Of a DNA stretch of 64,000 nt, positions 1 to 10,954 are shown in pieces. The notes under the pieces were generated by a model. The model made no database searches. It saw nothing but the letters and a program-made list of their open reading frames with translations, and was not told the origin of the DNA. Source of the DNA: Pseudo-nitzschia pungens (Eukaryota > Bacillariophyta > Bacillariophyceae > Bacillariales > Bacillariaceae); NCBI GenBank assembly GCA_037355855.1, contig CM074762.1, positions 2,232,001 to 2,296,000 of the forward strand. Reading direction: 5' to 3'. Each line of letters begins with the position of its first letter. Position 1 is the stretch's first letter. The translations under genes were made by a program, and so were the position numbers.

Positions 1-1619
1 TGCCGCCTTCACGACCTCGATTTCGGCATCCGTGTCCGTCTTGAACTTGTTCACTGCAACCACTACGTTGACCCCGAACTTCTTGGCGTTCTCGATGTGT
101 TTCTGTAGATTGGCGCATCCCTTTTGCAACAATTCAACATTCTCTTCCGTGTATTCTTTTTGGAGAGGTTTTCCCGCCGACACGGGAGGGCCGCCACCGT
201 GCATTTTCAGAGCCCGGACCGTCGCTACAATCACGGCCGCCTTCGGTTTTAACCCGCTGTATCGGCACTTAATGTTGAAGAATTTCTCCATTCCAATATC
301 GGCTCCGAACCCAGCTTCTGTTACGCAAAATCCGTCAGGACCCACCAGTTTGAGGGCGATCTCATCAGCTACAACCGACGAGTTTCCCGTAGCAATGTTG
401 GCGAATGGTCCTGCATGGACCAAAACGGGCGTTCGCTCCACGGTTTGCATGAGTGTCGGCATGATGGCATCCTTCATCAAGACGGTCAGAGCTCCGCCAC
501 AACCCAAGTCATCGGCCGTGACAGGTGCTCCCTTTCGGGAGAATCCAACGACCATTGCACCGAGTTTTTCCCGCAAGTCGTGGAGCGACTTTGCGAGGGC
601 CAGGGCTGCCATAACTTCCGAGGCAACGGTAATGTCGAAACCGGACTTTCGGTTGTGCTGCACTCGTTCTCCTTCCTTTTCTTTGGATTTAACGGTCTCT
701 TTGGGGCCCTCACCAACCGTGACACTCCGCAAGTGACGATCGCAGGTATCCACAACCCGTTGCCAGGTAATGGTGTCCGGGTCTAGATCCAGACGTGCAA
801 ACTTCGACTTTTCTTCGGCGGTAAAATCTTCGGGCGCACGTCCCTCGTGGGGAATTCCCAGCTTGTCCAATCTCTTTATCTGTACCTTCGAGAGTCCCTT
901 CCCGGCCGGACACAAACGCCGGAAGAGTGCCTCGTCACTCTGCGACGCCTCGTGAAACATGCGGGTATCGATTGCCGCAGCGAGCAGATTGTTTGCAGCG
1001 GTAATCGCGTGAATATCTCCCGTCAGGTGGAGGTTGAACTCTTCCATCGGAACAACCTGGGCATATCCTCCTCCGGCTGCCCCGCCCTTGATTCCAAAGG
1101 TGGGACCCTGGCTCGGTTGCCGGATACAGGCAATGGTTTTCTTGCCAAGAATTGCTCCCAGAGCCTGCGCGAGCCCAATCGTGGTCGTTGACTTTCCTTC
1201 TCCGAGGGGAGTGGGATTGATTCCGGTGACGACAACGTAGTTTCCATCGGGAACGTCCTTTCTGTTTTCTCTGGCCGAGAGAGAAACCTTGGCCTTGGCG
1301 ATTCCCCATGGGATCACTTCATCATCGGTGAGTCCGACCCTGTTCGTTTCGAGTTGGATTGTTGCCAAGCAGAGAAGCAATTTGCGCAATGTCGTGCAGC
1401 AATAGTGTGAGACGAAACGAACGCTAGTCTCGATTCCGGATAAATTGCACAGCGTCCTTCGCTGTCGCCTTCACGAAATACTCACTGACGTCCCACGTCA
1501 CGGATGGGCAACAAACCGACTTCCTTCACGATTTGCTGGGAAACTTCAATGTCCGAGGGAACCGGAGTCCGGCAAGCGAGTTTGGGGTATCCCAGGGCGT
1601 TTGTATCTCCTTCGGACAT
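1..1619 (-). CDS. Formate-tetrahydrofolate ligase (C-terminus cut by window edge)
   Basis: This enzyme makes 10-formyl-THF from formate, THF and ATP in one-carbon metabolism. Two exons are visible: 1486-1619 (ATG at 1619) and 1-1339. The intron 1340-1485 has a GTGAGT donor and a CAG acceptor, and joining restores ...RDVGRQVGLTDDE. The 491 visible residues contain the P-loop GEGKST at about residues 91-96, then the family signatures [19 protein letters not shown] and [12 protein letters not shown], and later [13 protein letters not shown] close to the window edge. Family members have roughly 620-640 residues, so the C-terminal quarter lies outside the window. No methylene-THF dehydrogenase domain precedes it, so it looks monofunctional. 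No clear organelle presequence is visible, which suggests the cytosol (inference). Confidence 0.93.
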
Positions 1620-3937
1620 GCTGAAAGTGAAATCGATGGTGTGGCTGCGGTGTTAGATGAATGCTATGAAAGGTAACGGCCCAAAAGGAAGCTAACCTTA
1701 TACTGTACCGTAATTACGGATGAGAATCAATCAACTGTCAATGCTGAGGGAAAAGATTTTTCGACGAAAACCAATACTCGAATACGGTGCAAGATTGCTA
1801 CTACATAGTTGCTAGAGTAAAAGTAGGTGTAACTTACTCGTACACGTACTCGTATTCTCACGAGTAAGTTACGAATGATACAAGGTGTTCGATGGAGTGT
1901 TCTCGTAGACGGACACGTTAGTTGAGAGCAGTTGTCACCGATGCCAAAAAATGATGCTGTAAAGTTACTCGTACGTTGAACACAGAGCGGTAGCCCGTAT
2001 GTGGTATCAGGGGTGATAATATCACCCCTGTGTGGTATGTGGTATGTATGTCATCCAAACCCAACGGTTAAAAAAACTTCAATCGTTGATAAAATAATCT
2101 CTAACTCTAAGGATACTTCCGTGAGAGAGGGATGGGTGTGAGGGAGAGGGGAATGGAATCAATCTCAAACAAAAAATCGTTTAGTGAATCTGCTATGCCC
2201 AATTCCCGGGCGCCGTCTCGTCTGGCCAGCAACTACCGGTCTGAAGGTGTCGTGTTGCTAGTTGACCAACCCTCCTAGGAGCTATGGGACCTGCTAGAGA
2301 GAAAGTGTGATCGCATATGCGACTGCACGTAGCAGGGCTTAAGTCCCATGCTAGAAGCAGTTGCAAAGGTGCATCGCAAGGGTGGGAATGGGTGGGAACT
2401 TTTTCTCAGACCGCCATTGTCGGTCCATTCACGAAGACAGCTTTACGGCTCGCTCTTTGCGAAAACAATGAGAATAGTATCCGTACCAAAGACCCTTGCT
2501 CAGCAACTCTGCCTACTGCTCTACATTCTACTGTACCTGCTCATTCCTCACTGTTCAGCTCTGTTCACTACGGCACTGGACAATGGTAGGCTTGGGTCAA
2601 TGGTACGGATCATACGATCCTACATTGCCTTTCGCACTTGCCTTGCCCTAAGAAGGTTACCTACCGGTATTACCGTACATATATTGTATGACGTACTGTA
2701 TGACGTACGATTACATACTTGTATAAGGTATGAGAGATATGAGGTATGAGTATCGTAAGTTATGTACAGGAGATAATCTAGAAGCTGTAAGTTACTAGTA
2801 GTATCCATGATCACGTTCGAAGTACGTGCGTACTGGTGCGATCACTAAGATTACCGATTGAAGAATAAAAAATACTGTATTCCGAGTAATCTTACGAGAA
2901 AGGTTTACGTATTCGACCGTATCTTATGATGTGGTTGCAGGAAGATCAAATTATTCTTTGTAGTTGGGACTGAGGATGGAATAGTAATGAAAACAATAAT
3001 AGGACCTAAAAGTAGAATACAGTGATAAGCAAGTTTGTCTTTTCATCTCATCACAAAATTTGAAGCACGTCCGGTTCTTCGTTGGTCAAATTAAGAGTTT
3101 AGATCGATTGAAAGTACGTGTAGTTGCTACTGTACTCGGCGGTTCAAAGTTCTAAGCAACATTTTCGTGTTACTGCTCAACTCTTTACAAGTCATCTGGC
3201 AATAGTAACGTATTGCAAGGAAAACAATATTGTTTGTGATTTACGTCCGACTGTTGAAAATGTACGCATTTGTTCCTCTCCATTCCCACAAGCTGGGTTG
3301 AACCATGTAACTGCATAAATATTATCTATTTTAAAAATTTGAAGATGGTCTCCAAGATTCTGCTTTTGATATGGTGGGTGCGAAAGAGAAGGCAGCTTTG
3401 TGTCCTCTCGCTTCCCTAGGTAGCACAAAATGAAAGCAAAAAGTCTACTGTCAAAGAGAGAACCACCGGAAAATTGGGGTGCAAGAATGTTTGGTAAGGA
3501 AATGGTTTCTGTGGTGTTGTAATATGAAAAATTGGGAGTATGAATGTGGGGTGAAGATTTCATTCTCAATCAAATGAAAATGAATCGTCCGAATGTGGTA
3601 CGCAATTGAAATGCTGAAAGGAAGATGTGGGATTGGCCAGAGGGATTGGCCAAAACTGATTCAATCAGTCATTCCTTGCTTACTTTGCGTCAAATCTTTC
3701 GTCGCAGAATTCATTCGTAAGGCTTTCAACAAGGGCGGGAGAATGGTGTTGAATGGTGTAATACAAAAAGTGGGCATGCATGTTTCGAAATCAAAAATAT
3801 GGTTGGTTTGGAGCAAAAGTCAACAAAAACAATGCCAAAACTTGGTGCTTGAGAGAGGGAGTGTGTGCGTGCGTGCGTGCGTGTGTGGAACCAACTTGTT
3901 CTTCCTTCGGAAATGTCGTGGCGACACGGCTGTGAAA
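1620..3937. other. Intergenic spacer, 2.3 kb, no supported gene
   Basis: Open frames here are short, mostly lack an ATG start and match nothing I know. The spacer holds a hAT-like palindrome (2000-2038), many copies of GTAC/TTAC-rich words such as TACTCGTA and TACGTA, and a GTGC/GT microsatellite near 3864-3888. The left end should contain the promoter of formate-THF ligase. A locally GC-richer stretch at about 2195-2420 stands out, but I could not assign it. Confidence 0.6.
2000..2038. repeat. hAT-like palindrome between 8-bp direct repeats
   Basis: An 11-bp arm CAGGGGTGATA (2008-2018) is followed by one A and then its exact reverse complement (2020-2030). The octamer TGTGGTAT lies directly on both sides (2000-2007 and 2031-2038). 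hAT-superfamily transposons end in CAGGGGTG-like inverted repeats and make 8-bp target duplications, so this could be two fused ends of an internally deleted copy. The octamer fits only the A of the usual nTnnnnAn preference. Chance or a simple regulatory palindrome remains possible. Confidence 0.45.
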
Positions 3938-5080
3938 CTAGAAAAAATTGATTAGAACGGTGCGATGGGTTCCAGACGCACCGGACTCGGTGTTGCCATT
4001 GGCGAGATGACTATCCTTGGTGCACAATTTGCTGCCTCCTCTATCCCCTTTGAGATATGGGACCAAGAGTTTTCGCTCACGACGTTGTTTTTCTCCACAA
4101 GTGAGAACGTTGTGAATTTTTCGACGGATATCTTCCAAAACTTCGTGCGACTTGGAAGATTTGAGACGGGCGATTGTCTGGTATCGACGGCGGCGCGCTA
4201 CGTTCGCTGCCTTGGTGCCGGCATTGATGACTGCTGTGCTATATCCCAGTTGTCGCAAAATATGTTCGCGATGGGCCGCAACGAGCGACAGCTCTGTGTA
4301 CCTTCGGCGATTGTCGCTGCGAACACTCTCGTACACCTCAAAATCTAGGGTGATCGCACTTATGGGTTCCCATGCGATCGTAAGTGGGCATCCCTTGTTC
4401 CCTCCAGGATTGTCACCGGGCTGGATGGCATATTCTTGTATCGTGACACTGCTAAAAGAAACGCTTGGACTCGGACGACTGTCCGTCTGAGTAGAGGATA
4501 CGGTGGAATCATTAGAGCTATTCCGCTCCGGCTTCTCAGCGAGGTCGTCACGGGGATTTTCTTTCGATCTCATCTTCTGGATCTTTTTCTGCTTGATTCG
4601 GCATGTTTGCAAATCCTCATCGAAACAACTCAATCTGTAGTTTGACAAGCTTTCGATACGAGATCGGGATGCAATGTTGTTCGATATTAATTCTTTGGTG
4701 TAGATCTTCCTAGCAGCGTCCTCGAACGGAGGGGGGGGCGGGTATGCAGCTCCTTTCTTGTTGTCATTTTGCTCTCCAGTGGGAGAATGATGTTCTTTGA
4801 CTAAAGGAACGAGGACGCTTAGACTTTTTGCGGCAGCATAATCAAGGTCTCCGGTGCATGTCAAACCAAGAGCAGAAGTTTTCTCCTCTAGTATAGTATC
4901 GGACGCATAATCGGAATCTAAGTTAGCGCGCTGTGGTGCTGATACCGCTCTATTTGATAAGTAGTCAATCAAAGGGTCGTTCGCAGATTTATGCATCATC
5001 CTTAAAGCACTGCTGGTGTAGCCTCCTCTTGGTTTGAATGTTGTAAGTTTGTCCTTTGTATGCTGCCTCTGAACCAGCAT
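3938..5080 (-). CDS. Diatom GDNP-motif family protein, function unknown
   Basis: This is an intact single-exon gene of 380 residues with an ATG at 5080. The N-terminal 200 residues are low-complexity and charged, with a PPPPP run near 115. Residues about 206-238 carry VSFSSVTIQEY, then PGDNPGGNKGCPL and IAWEP. This is the 'V.F..V...EY...GDNP...G.P+.+.WE' block that recurs in many diatom proteins, usually followed, as here (about 250-330), by a basic helical region rich in R/K with a 'HILRQLGYS' segment. I recall that pattern from diatom proteomes, but no biochemical role is known to me. There is no signal peptide or membrane segment. A nuclear or nucleic-acid-binding role would be a guess from the basic tail. 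Confidence 0.8.
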   Translation of the reverse strand: MLVQRQHTKDKLTTFKPRGGYTSSALRMMHKSANDPLIDYLSNRAVSAPQRANLDSDYASDTILEEKTSALGLTCTGDLDYAAAKSLSVLVPLVKEHHSPTGEQNDNKKGAAYPPPPPFEDAARKIYTKELISNNIASRSRIESLSNYRLSCFDEDLQTCRIKQKKIQKMRSKENPRDDLAEKPERNSSNDSTVSSTQTDSRPSPSVSFSSVTIQEYAIQPGDNPGGNKGCPLTIAWEPISAITLDFEVYESVRSDNRRRYTELSLVAAHREHILRQLGYSTAVINAGTKAANVARRRRYQTIARLKSSKSHEVLEDIRRKIHNVLTCGEKQRRERKLLVPYLKGDRGGSKLCTKDSHLANGNTESGASGTHRTVLINFF

Positions 5081-6207
5081 GACATCATATTGTGAAAGCG
5101 TCGTGAGTTTTGAGTAAATAAGCGTTCTTTCGGTTCTTTTACTAACCGATTACTGGGCTACCAATTACGAGAAGATTAGAAAGTCCCATCACTATTAATT
5201 TCAATCAAGTTCAGTAAAACACAACTGCCGTTAGGTAAGATTACACGTAGGTGTCTTGTTCAAGATTGTTTAATTAAGATACGACGTACGACGTACCTTG
5301 TTATTATTTTTCTACAATGTACCGGTACTTCAAACTGAAGCTCTGGAAGCTGATTCTCTAATCCAAGATAAGTCAAGTCACTGCTTATTGTTCTCGAGAT
5401 TGCGGAATGTGGCTTAAAATAGAAATCTACGAATCAAAATGTTTCTTACTTCGGTTTCTGCATTCATTACCTTCGCTTTCCCGTAATCCAAGCAGTTTTT
5501 GATCGCTCAGACACGTCAAGGAGGCGCAGAAGTGATGGAATGGACTCCTGGCGGTCACGCAGAAAAGAGAAGAAAAGGATGAGGCATATTCTAATTTCAG
5601 ATGGAGTGTGCCCCTCTGCGATGGCAGGAGAATAAAAAAATGAGTACAGTAATAGTAATAATACGGGTGGTGCTTGCGAGAAAAAAATACTGTAGCTAAA
5701 ATCCTGCATCTGTTTCTTCACGTTAAAACACTCTACGCGCAGGTGAAACTAATACCCTAACTTAACGTAACTTACCGTGGTCTTACCGTAATCTTACCGT
5801 AACTTAGTCACATCGACAATCATAAAAGTAACACATTGAACATTCTTCTCCAATCTCATGCAATCACGTTGCGCCGTAAGGTAATAGAGAGTAAACCTTA
5901 CTCGTATGATGTTTGTCATACCGTACAACTTAGATAACGATACGTTCAACGTGCAGAAACCCCATCCATGTTCAGTTTTTTAACATGTATCGCGAGATAT
6001 CACTCATGATTGACCCAGAACTAACTTCTCAACAAATTTACTAGCTTATGCGGGCTATCAGCTTTAGTTACCAGCAGTAGTTACCAGGTCATGATTTGTT
6101 TGCGCACGTGTACCACTCGTCCAACATTAATTATATTTCTGAAGCATGACATGGCAATCTCGTGTGTCATTTTTTACCTGTAGTCCTAGCTAACAGCCAC
6201 CATTGTA
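5081..6207. other. Intergenic spacer, 1.1 kb
   Basis: I see no convincing gene. The sequence is AT-rich and has repeated CTTACCGTAA/T words at 5760-5815, GTACGAC repeats at 5280-5300 and one GTACCGGTAC-like palindrome. An 84-codon open frame at 5467-5721 (minus) is low-complexity and unsupported. Confidence 0.55.
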
Positions 6208-7200
6208 TCAGTGTAGTCCTGATCTGTTTTTCATCATGGTCTGCACATACGCGCCCATAAACACCGTGCTCGCAAAAGGATACCACCATTCCATTTGATT
6301 GATGCCCAATCCGACCACCGAAGAAACTTTATGAAGGAGATACGCAATCATGCTACCCACAACAACATCAAACAAATGATGAGCCAGTATATACATGCGT
6401 CCGGTACTCGCCAAAAACAATATTGTCCAGGCAACCATATTGTAACGCGGAGCAATATTTGCAAGGGTAATAGCGAAGATTGCGGCAGATGCTGCGTCAC
6501 CCGATGGAAAGGATTCTGTCGGTTGGTATTTGGCTAGTATGTATGACATGCTAGGGAACGCCTTTCTGTCCAGCCACAGATTGCGGTCGTTGCTTCTAGT
6601 CATATCTACTGCGACGGGTCGCACTCTCCGAAAACTGTGTTTGATTATTTTGATAATAAGCATTGTCAGTGGCCACAAAAACAGCAGATATATAGAGAGT
6701 GAAAATGCCTTCCGGGAAGATGCAGCATATGGATCGTCTGGTGGAAGGTGCAAAAGCGTATATGACAATAACGCCACGTTGAATACGATAGCGACAAGAT
6801 AAAAATGTCTCTTGGACAAGAACTTGGTTAATGCTGCCATGTGTCCTTTCTGGAAAAGCCCCCATGCCACCAAAAAGAGCACTGTCAACGATACAGTAAT
6901 GCTTTTGAGGAGTATAATTTTTGTGTGTTGTTTTTGTAGTTCGGTTTGTCCCCGGGAAGGCACCCCATCCCCCAACGCCAATACCGCGAGCCACAACGGA
7001 CAAATGCCAAGGGACGGGATCAAACCGAAGAAGTTGGCGGGGACGGAGTAGATCGCTTCGACCGTTCGAGGCAACGAAAGTTGAAATATAATGCTGGATA
7101 AGGATTTGTCAATTTCATCGAGGCGGGATAAAACCCTTTGATACGTTCCCGAACTTCTCGTTTTTGTTTTTGTCGCATATGATTCGTTATGTGCCGTCAT
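6208..7200 (-). CDS. PAP2-superfamily membrane phosphatase-like protein
   Basis: This 330-residue polytopic membrane protein starts with an ATG at 7200. It has about six hydrophobic helices (about 58-80, 95-118, 131-150, 166-186, 236-262 and 270-290). The three PAP2/phosphatidate-phosphatase motifs are present in order: K187 to R194-P195 (KxxxxxxRP), FPSGD at 231-235, and R268 to H274 to D278 (RxxxxxHxxxD). In well-studied members the second motif is PSGH, whose histidine helps protonate the leaving group. Here it is PSGD, so activity or substrate may differ. Lipid phosphate, dolichyl or sphingoid phosphate hydrolysis at the ER or Golgi is the family expectation; the substrate cannot be read from sequence. 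Confidence 0.85.
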   Translation of the reverse strand: MTAHNESYATKTKTRSSGTYQRVLSRLDEIDKSLSSIIFQLSLPRTVEAIYSVPANFFGLIPSLGICPLWLAVLALGDGVPSRGQTELQKQHTKIILLKSITVSLTVLFLVAWGLFQKGHMAALTKFLSKRHFYLVAIVFNVALLSYTLLHLPPDDPYAASSRKAFSLSIYLLFLWPLTMLIIKIIKHSFRRVRPVAVDMTRSNDRNLWLDRKAFPSMSYILAKYQPTESFPSGDAASAAIFAITLANIAPRYNMVAWTILFLASTGRMYILAHHLFDVVVGSMIAYLLHKVSSVVGLGINQMEWWYPFASTVFMGAYVQTMMKNRSGLH

Positions 7201-8950
7201 CCTCTGTCGCTATACCGGTACTCCAAAGAGCGGAGAAGATGTTAATATTACGTGTAGCTCGTTGTTCGTTGTAAATGCTTGTCACCTGCTTGTTGTTATC
7301 GTATCAGAAAAGGATCTTCTGTGTGTGCGCTTTCATTTGTCGCTATCTATACACTTACTGCAGTTGTGACCTCTGAATTCTCGTACTTTGCATGTCGGCG
7401 GTCGACGATTTCGAACAGAGATGAGAAATCTAAACGTTGCGTGGTGATACGTTACGAGTAAGAGTAACAGTAAGATTACAATACGGTAACCTTACGAAGT
7501 AGAAGTACTACGTACTAATCATGATGATGATGGCGGATCGATCGGTTTGGTCTTAAAAATAATGAAATTCCGTTGGTCACTCGGTTCACACGCGCATCCA
7601 AAAGAGTAAAATGCGGATGTGAACATATCTAAGCATCATTGCGTAAGGTTAATTACGAAGTACGTAGTATGAAGAAGTAATTAACCTTACTCTTTACACA
7701 CTCCTTGAGAGCCACCTGACCATGGCTGGCTAGTTACGACTTCGAGCCATAAATAATGCAGTAATTACTGTACTTCGTAGTTCGTAATACAGCAGTAAGT
7801 TACCACTAGTAATGCTACTAATACAATGCCTTTTCATATTGTTTTGAAGATGAAAATTCATCTCTTTTTTTTTCTAAACCACCTATGGTCACGTTGTCAA
7901 ACCTTCTCAAACTAATCTCAGTGTGGTGCAGCCAATTGTATTCCTTCATACAGAGCACTTTAATTACTGACATCCAACAACTTCTCATCAGTCACCTTCT
8001 TGGCATACATCATTCAAACCCCAAACAAAAATTGAGTTTTGCGGGCCCAGGAGAAACCAACAAAGCGTAGGTTGATTACTGTTGCAACAGAAGGAAACGT
8101 CAAGGCCTACGTTTTGGTTGCACTGAACAATCAAGAAATTAGGTTGAACATAACATTGAGACTGAGGCTTTAGATTGAAGTTGCATTGAGGTTACAAAAA
8201 GTTCTTTCAAACAAACCAAATGCAAAAAATGTCACAAAAGGGTTAGTTTGGAAAAATTAGTAAACATTTAGGTTTAAGGTGGAAAAAATGAAAAAATGAG
8301 AATTTTAGGTCAGAGGTTGAGAAGTTTATTCATTACAATGTTCCGGTTGTAATTATTTGTACCTCCATTGTGTCCAACTTTGAAGATTGGAAAATAAAGA
8401 ACAAATGCTTAGGATTATACGTACTATAATCTACCACCATCCACAACAGAATTATGTTTCACAAACTCGTTACACGTCATCGTGTATCAGTGCCAGGAGA
8501 ACAGGTGCTGCATCTATTGTTGCAAAAACTTATTTTCACCTTTCTTCTCGTGAAAGTGTCTCAAAAGGAGCTCCAGCGTAGCAAGGCTCGGATACAGTGT
8601 CCCGTTGTACTGGACGAAGAAGCAACAGAAGCAAGTGTTGGTGTATAGTACCGAAGTCGGTGGAAACCAAATATGTCGAATTGCCACTGAAGTTTGATGA
8701 AATGCGATCCGATTCGAAGTGAAGTACAACAATGACAAGTCTGAATATTTCCGGAAGATATTTGATGCCTTCTAGACCGTTAATCACATTGTCAATTAGA
8801 GTGCCACCTACTGTTCGTTCTCATTCCTAAACTACGTAGTATATCGGTAAACTCAATGATTTAAAACGGCAGCATAGGTCACCACATTCTCCGATTTCCA
8901 CGGTGTTATCAGTAGATGGGCTGTGGATGTTTTATGTTTCTTGTCGATGA
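7201..8950. other. Intergenic spacer, 1.75 kb
   Basis: No supported gene is visible. It contains one foldback (7643-7690), poly-T/A tracts around 7863 and 8230-8300, and several GTAATTAC/TACGTA words. Short open frames near 7885 and 8387-8787 overlap each other on both strands and show no family motif. Confidence 0.55.
7643..7690. repeat. Small foldback element, 14-bp perfect arms
   Basis: The left arm GTAAGGTTAATTAC (7643-7656) and the right arm GTAATTAACCTTAC (7677-7690) are perfect reverse complements, separated by 20 nt. The same arm sequence recurs at 15624-15700, and related words occur in other spacers. It could be a miniature transposon or a transcribed hairpin. Confidence 0.6.
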
Positions 8951-10375
8951 TCATCTCACCTCTCCACAATGCTTGACGATCCACTCGAATCGTAGGGCCT
9001 CCCGAGCGGTTGGTCGTTTTTTTGGATCTCGTTGTAACAATGCCCTACAGAACGTTTGAGCCGCGAGAGATATCGTTTTCTTGTTCTTCTTCCTGCCCTT
9101 CGTCAGATCATCTTCCTTACCACCGTGATCATCACCACCGGCATCACAACTTCCCCACAACGTGTCATCAGAGAAATCAACTTCTGTTTCGGGGTTCATG
9201 ATCATCTCAACCGTTTCTGCTTCGTCTCTACCCATAATAGGAAGCTTTCCGGTCAATGTCAAAAATGCAAGCACCCCGATGGACCAAACATCGCACTTCG
9301 TGCTATATCCCACCAGGTTGTCATTTTGGTGATCATTGTTGCTGCTGCCGTCGTTAGCTGTTGACGAGATCGATGACTCTTCAGCAAAGTGATGTTCCCT
9401 TCCTTGAACCAACACCTCAGGTGCAACATAGTACGGTGCCCCAACCGCGCTGGTCATATAATGGCAGCGTTTCGAGTACACCTTATCATCGTCGTGTGGG
9501 ATATCATGAGGTACCAAGAGTGTTGAATTTTCATCCTTGTTTTTCTTCTCGTAAAGGTCGGAATCGGGGTGGACCATACGCTCTCTTTCTCTGCCAACGT
9601 ACTTGCTCAACCCAAAATCAATAACCCGAAGATCTAAAGAATTCGGAAGAAACGAGGGTTTTCGCACGAACATGAAATTGGAAGCTTTCATGTCACGATG
9701 GCACACGCGAGCATCTTCGTGAATTATCTTGAATGCAGTCAGGATTTGGAAAATGATGGTGGCACATCGAAGCTCGTCGTCAGCGTCGTCATCGCCATCG
9801 TCGTTGTAACTGGAAGAAGGGGACAACGCTTTCCCTCGCAAACCTCGACCGGTCCGTCCGTGTTCCTTAACAATATACTCATAGAGTTCTCCTCCTTCGC
9901 ATATTTCTGTAATAATATGAACAGACGACCGATCTTCAATGACGTCCAGGAGTCGAATGACACCGTTGCTGTGTGTTGCATCTGTTGCTTGGCATCGATT
10001 CAGGTTATAGACCTCCCTCAGAAAAAGTTCTCGATCGTCCAGGTTTGATTTCGGAATGGTTTTACAGGCACAATAACGTTCATATGCGATGTTACGGGGA
10101 AGCAACTGGATTTCATCGTTCGCACCGCGAATCACACCGACATTTGCTTCACCCACATCGTCGCTGTCAGTGTCATTTTCGCTGCCGATATTGTGATCGG
10201 GGATCAATTTGACGCGACGCACAAAGCCAAAGGACCCTTTTCCTATGATGTCAGGAGAAACTTCATAGTGTTCATAAAGGTCTCGCTGGCAATCTCCGGG
10301 AAACACTGGGATGGATGTCAAGGATGGAGTGCTTGTTAATCCAACAGCATAGCATGCGTCCCAGAAGTGATCCAT
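8951..10375 (-). CDS. CAMK-type Ser/Thr protein kinase
   Basis: The protein has 474 residues and an ATG at 10375. All core kinase elements are visible: glycine loop GKGSFGFV at 45-52, VAIK-type lysine in CACKTIPK (K105), C-helix Glu in FLREV (about E121), catalytic loop CHRDMKASN (HRD at 226-228), DFG at 253-255, APE in YYVAPEVL at 318-320, DVWSIGV at 362-368, and the terminal Arg of subdomain XI near 454. The subdomain pattern (EICEGGELYEYI, WSIGVLAFLTLTGKLP) is that of the CDPK/CaMK group, but no EF-hands follow the domain, so it is not a canonical CDPK. Several acidic or Asn-rich insertions (about 64-90, 185-202, 262-300, 328-355 and 405-430) enlarge the fold. No targeting signal is seen. 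It is divergently arranged with the phosphatase gene at 10955. Confidence 0.93.
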   Translation of the reverse strand: MDHFWDACYAVGLTSTPSLTSIPVFPGDCQRDLYEHYEVSPDIIGKGSFGFVRRVKLIPDHNIGSENDTDSDDVGEANVGVIRGANDEIQLLPRNIAYERYCACKTIPKSNLDDRELFLREVYNLNRCQATDATHSNGVIRLLDVIEDRSSVHIITEICEGGELYEYIVKEHGRTGRGLRGKALSPSSSYNDDGDDDADDELRCATIIFQILTAFKIIHEDARVCHRDMKASNFMFVRKPSFLPNSLDLRVIDFGLSKYVGRERERMVHPDSDLYEKKNKDENSTLLVPHDIPHDDDKVYSKRCHYMTSAVGAPYYVAPEVLVQGREHHFAEESSISSTANDGSSNNDHQNDNLVGYSTKCDVWSIGVLAFLTLTGKLPIMGRDEAETVEMIMNPETEVDFSDDTLWGSCDAGGDDHGGKEDDLTKGRKKNKKTISLAAQTFCRALLQRDPKKRPTAREALRFEWIVKHCGEVR

Positions 10376-10954
10376 TTTTTTAAATTTTTGACGAACAAGA
10401 ATTGTCCGAGATTCAAGAGATTATGACGTTCTGATGTTCTACTAGTATTGCGTGGCGTGCTATGTACGTACCACTATTTAGTGACTCTCATTTTCTTTCG
10501 ATTTGTTCGTTTGGTAAGGATTAGTCCGCTTGTGTACCGTGCGTCATTGTACGTACTGAAAGCTGTGTACGATACGTGCATGAATTCTGATTTCAATGTT
10601 CTTGATCGGATACTAATGGAGCGCGTGCGCGTAAATCGATAGATTGATTTCTCTGATTTGAACTTCATTTATTTTTTTAGTCGATATACAGAAGTCGTGA
10701 AAACCAAAATACTTAACCCCAAACTTGCTCTTAGGTTCTGATAAAGTTTGCAATAAAGCTTGTCCATATTTTGGGAAGCTTTGTGCCTAAAAACCTTAAT
10801 GTTCTGAGCGGGTTTCTTAGTTATTTTTACTTATTTGAAGGCTTTACGCCAAAATTTGGCACACCGCTCTACGATAGTTCCCGCTGCGCTGAAAAATTGG
10901 AAAATAGGAATCAAACGCAAACCATTGCTATTGATTGAAAGAGGAAGACAAATA
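10376..10954. promoter_or_regulatory. Divergent promoter region between kinase and phosphatase genes
   Basis: This 579-bp spacer separates two head-to-head genes, so it should hold both promoters. It contains GTACGTAC-type words at 10459 and 10550 and AT-rich stretches. The frame of the downstream gene is open from a TTG at 10835, but the first ATG is at 10955. No specific transcription-factor site can be claimed. Confidence 0.4.

Noticed and set aside
2195..2420. GC-richer patch as a possible structured RNA gene
   Set aside because: Only short partial stems (AGCAAC/GTTGCT); no resemblance to tRNA, U snRNA, SRP or 5S features.
2317..2749. Overlapping frames of 90 and 133 codons
   Set aside because: Overlap each other, are of biased composition and match no family; the spacer looks non-coding.
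3593..3955. 120-codon plus-strand frame before the GDNP gene
   Set aside because: Contains a GTGC microsatellite in frame and no motif; runs antisense into the 3' flank of the neighbouring gene.
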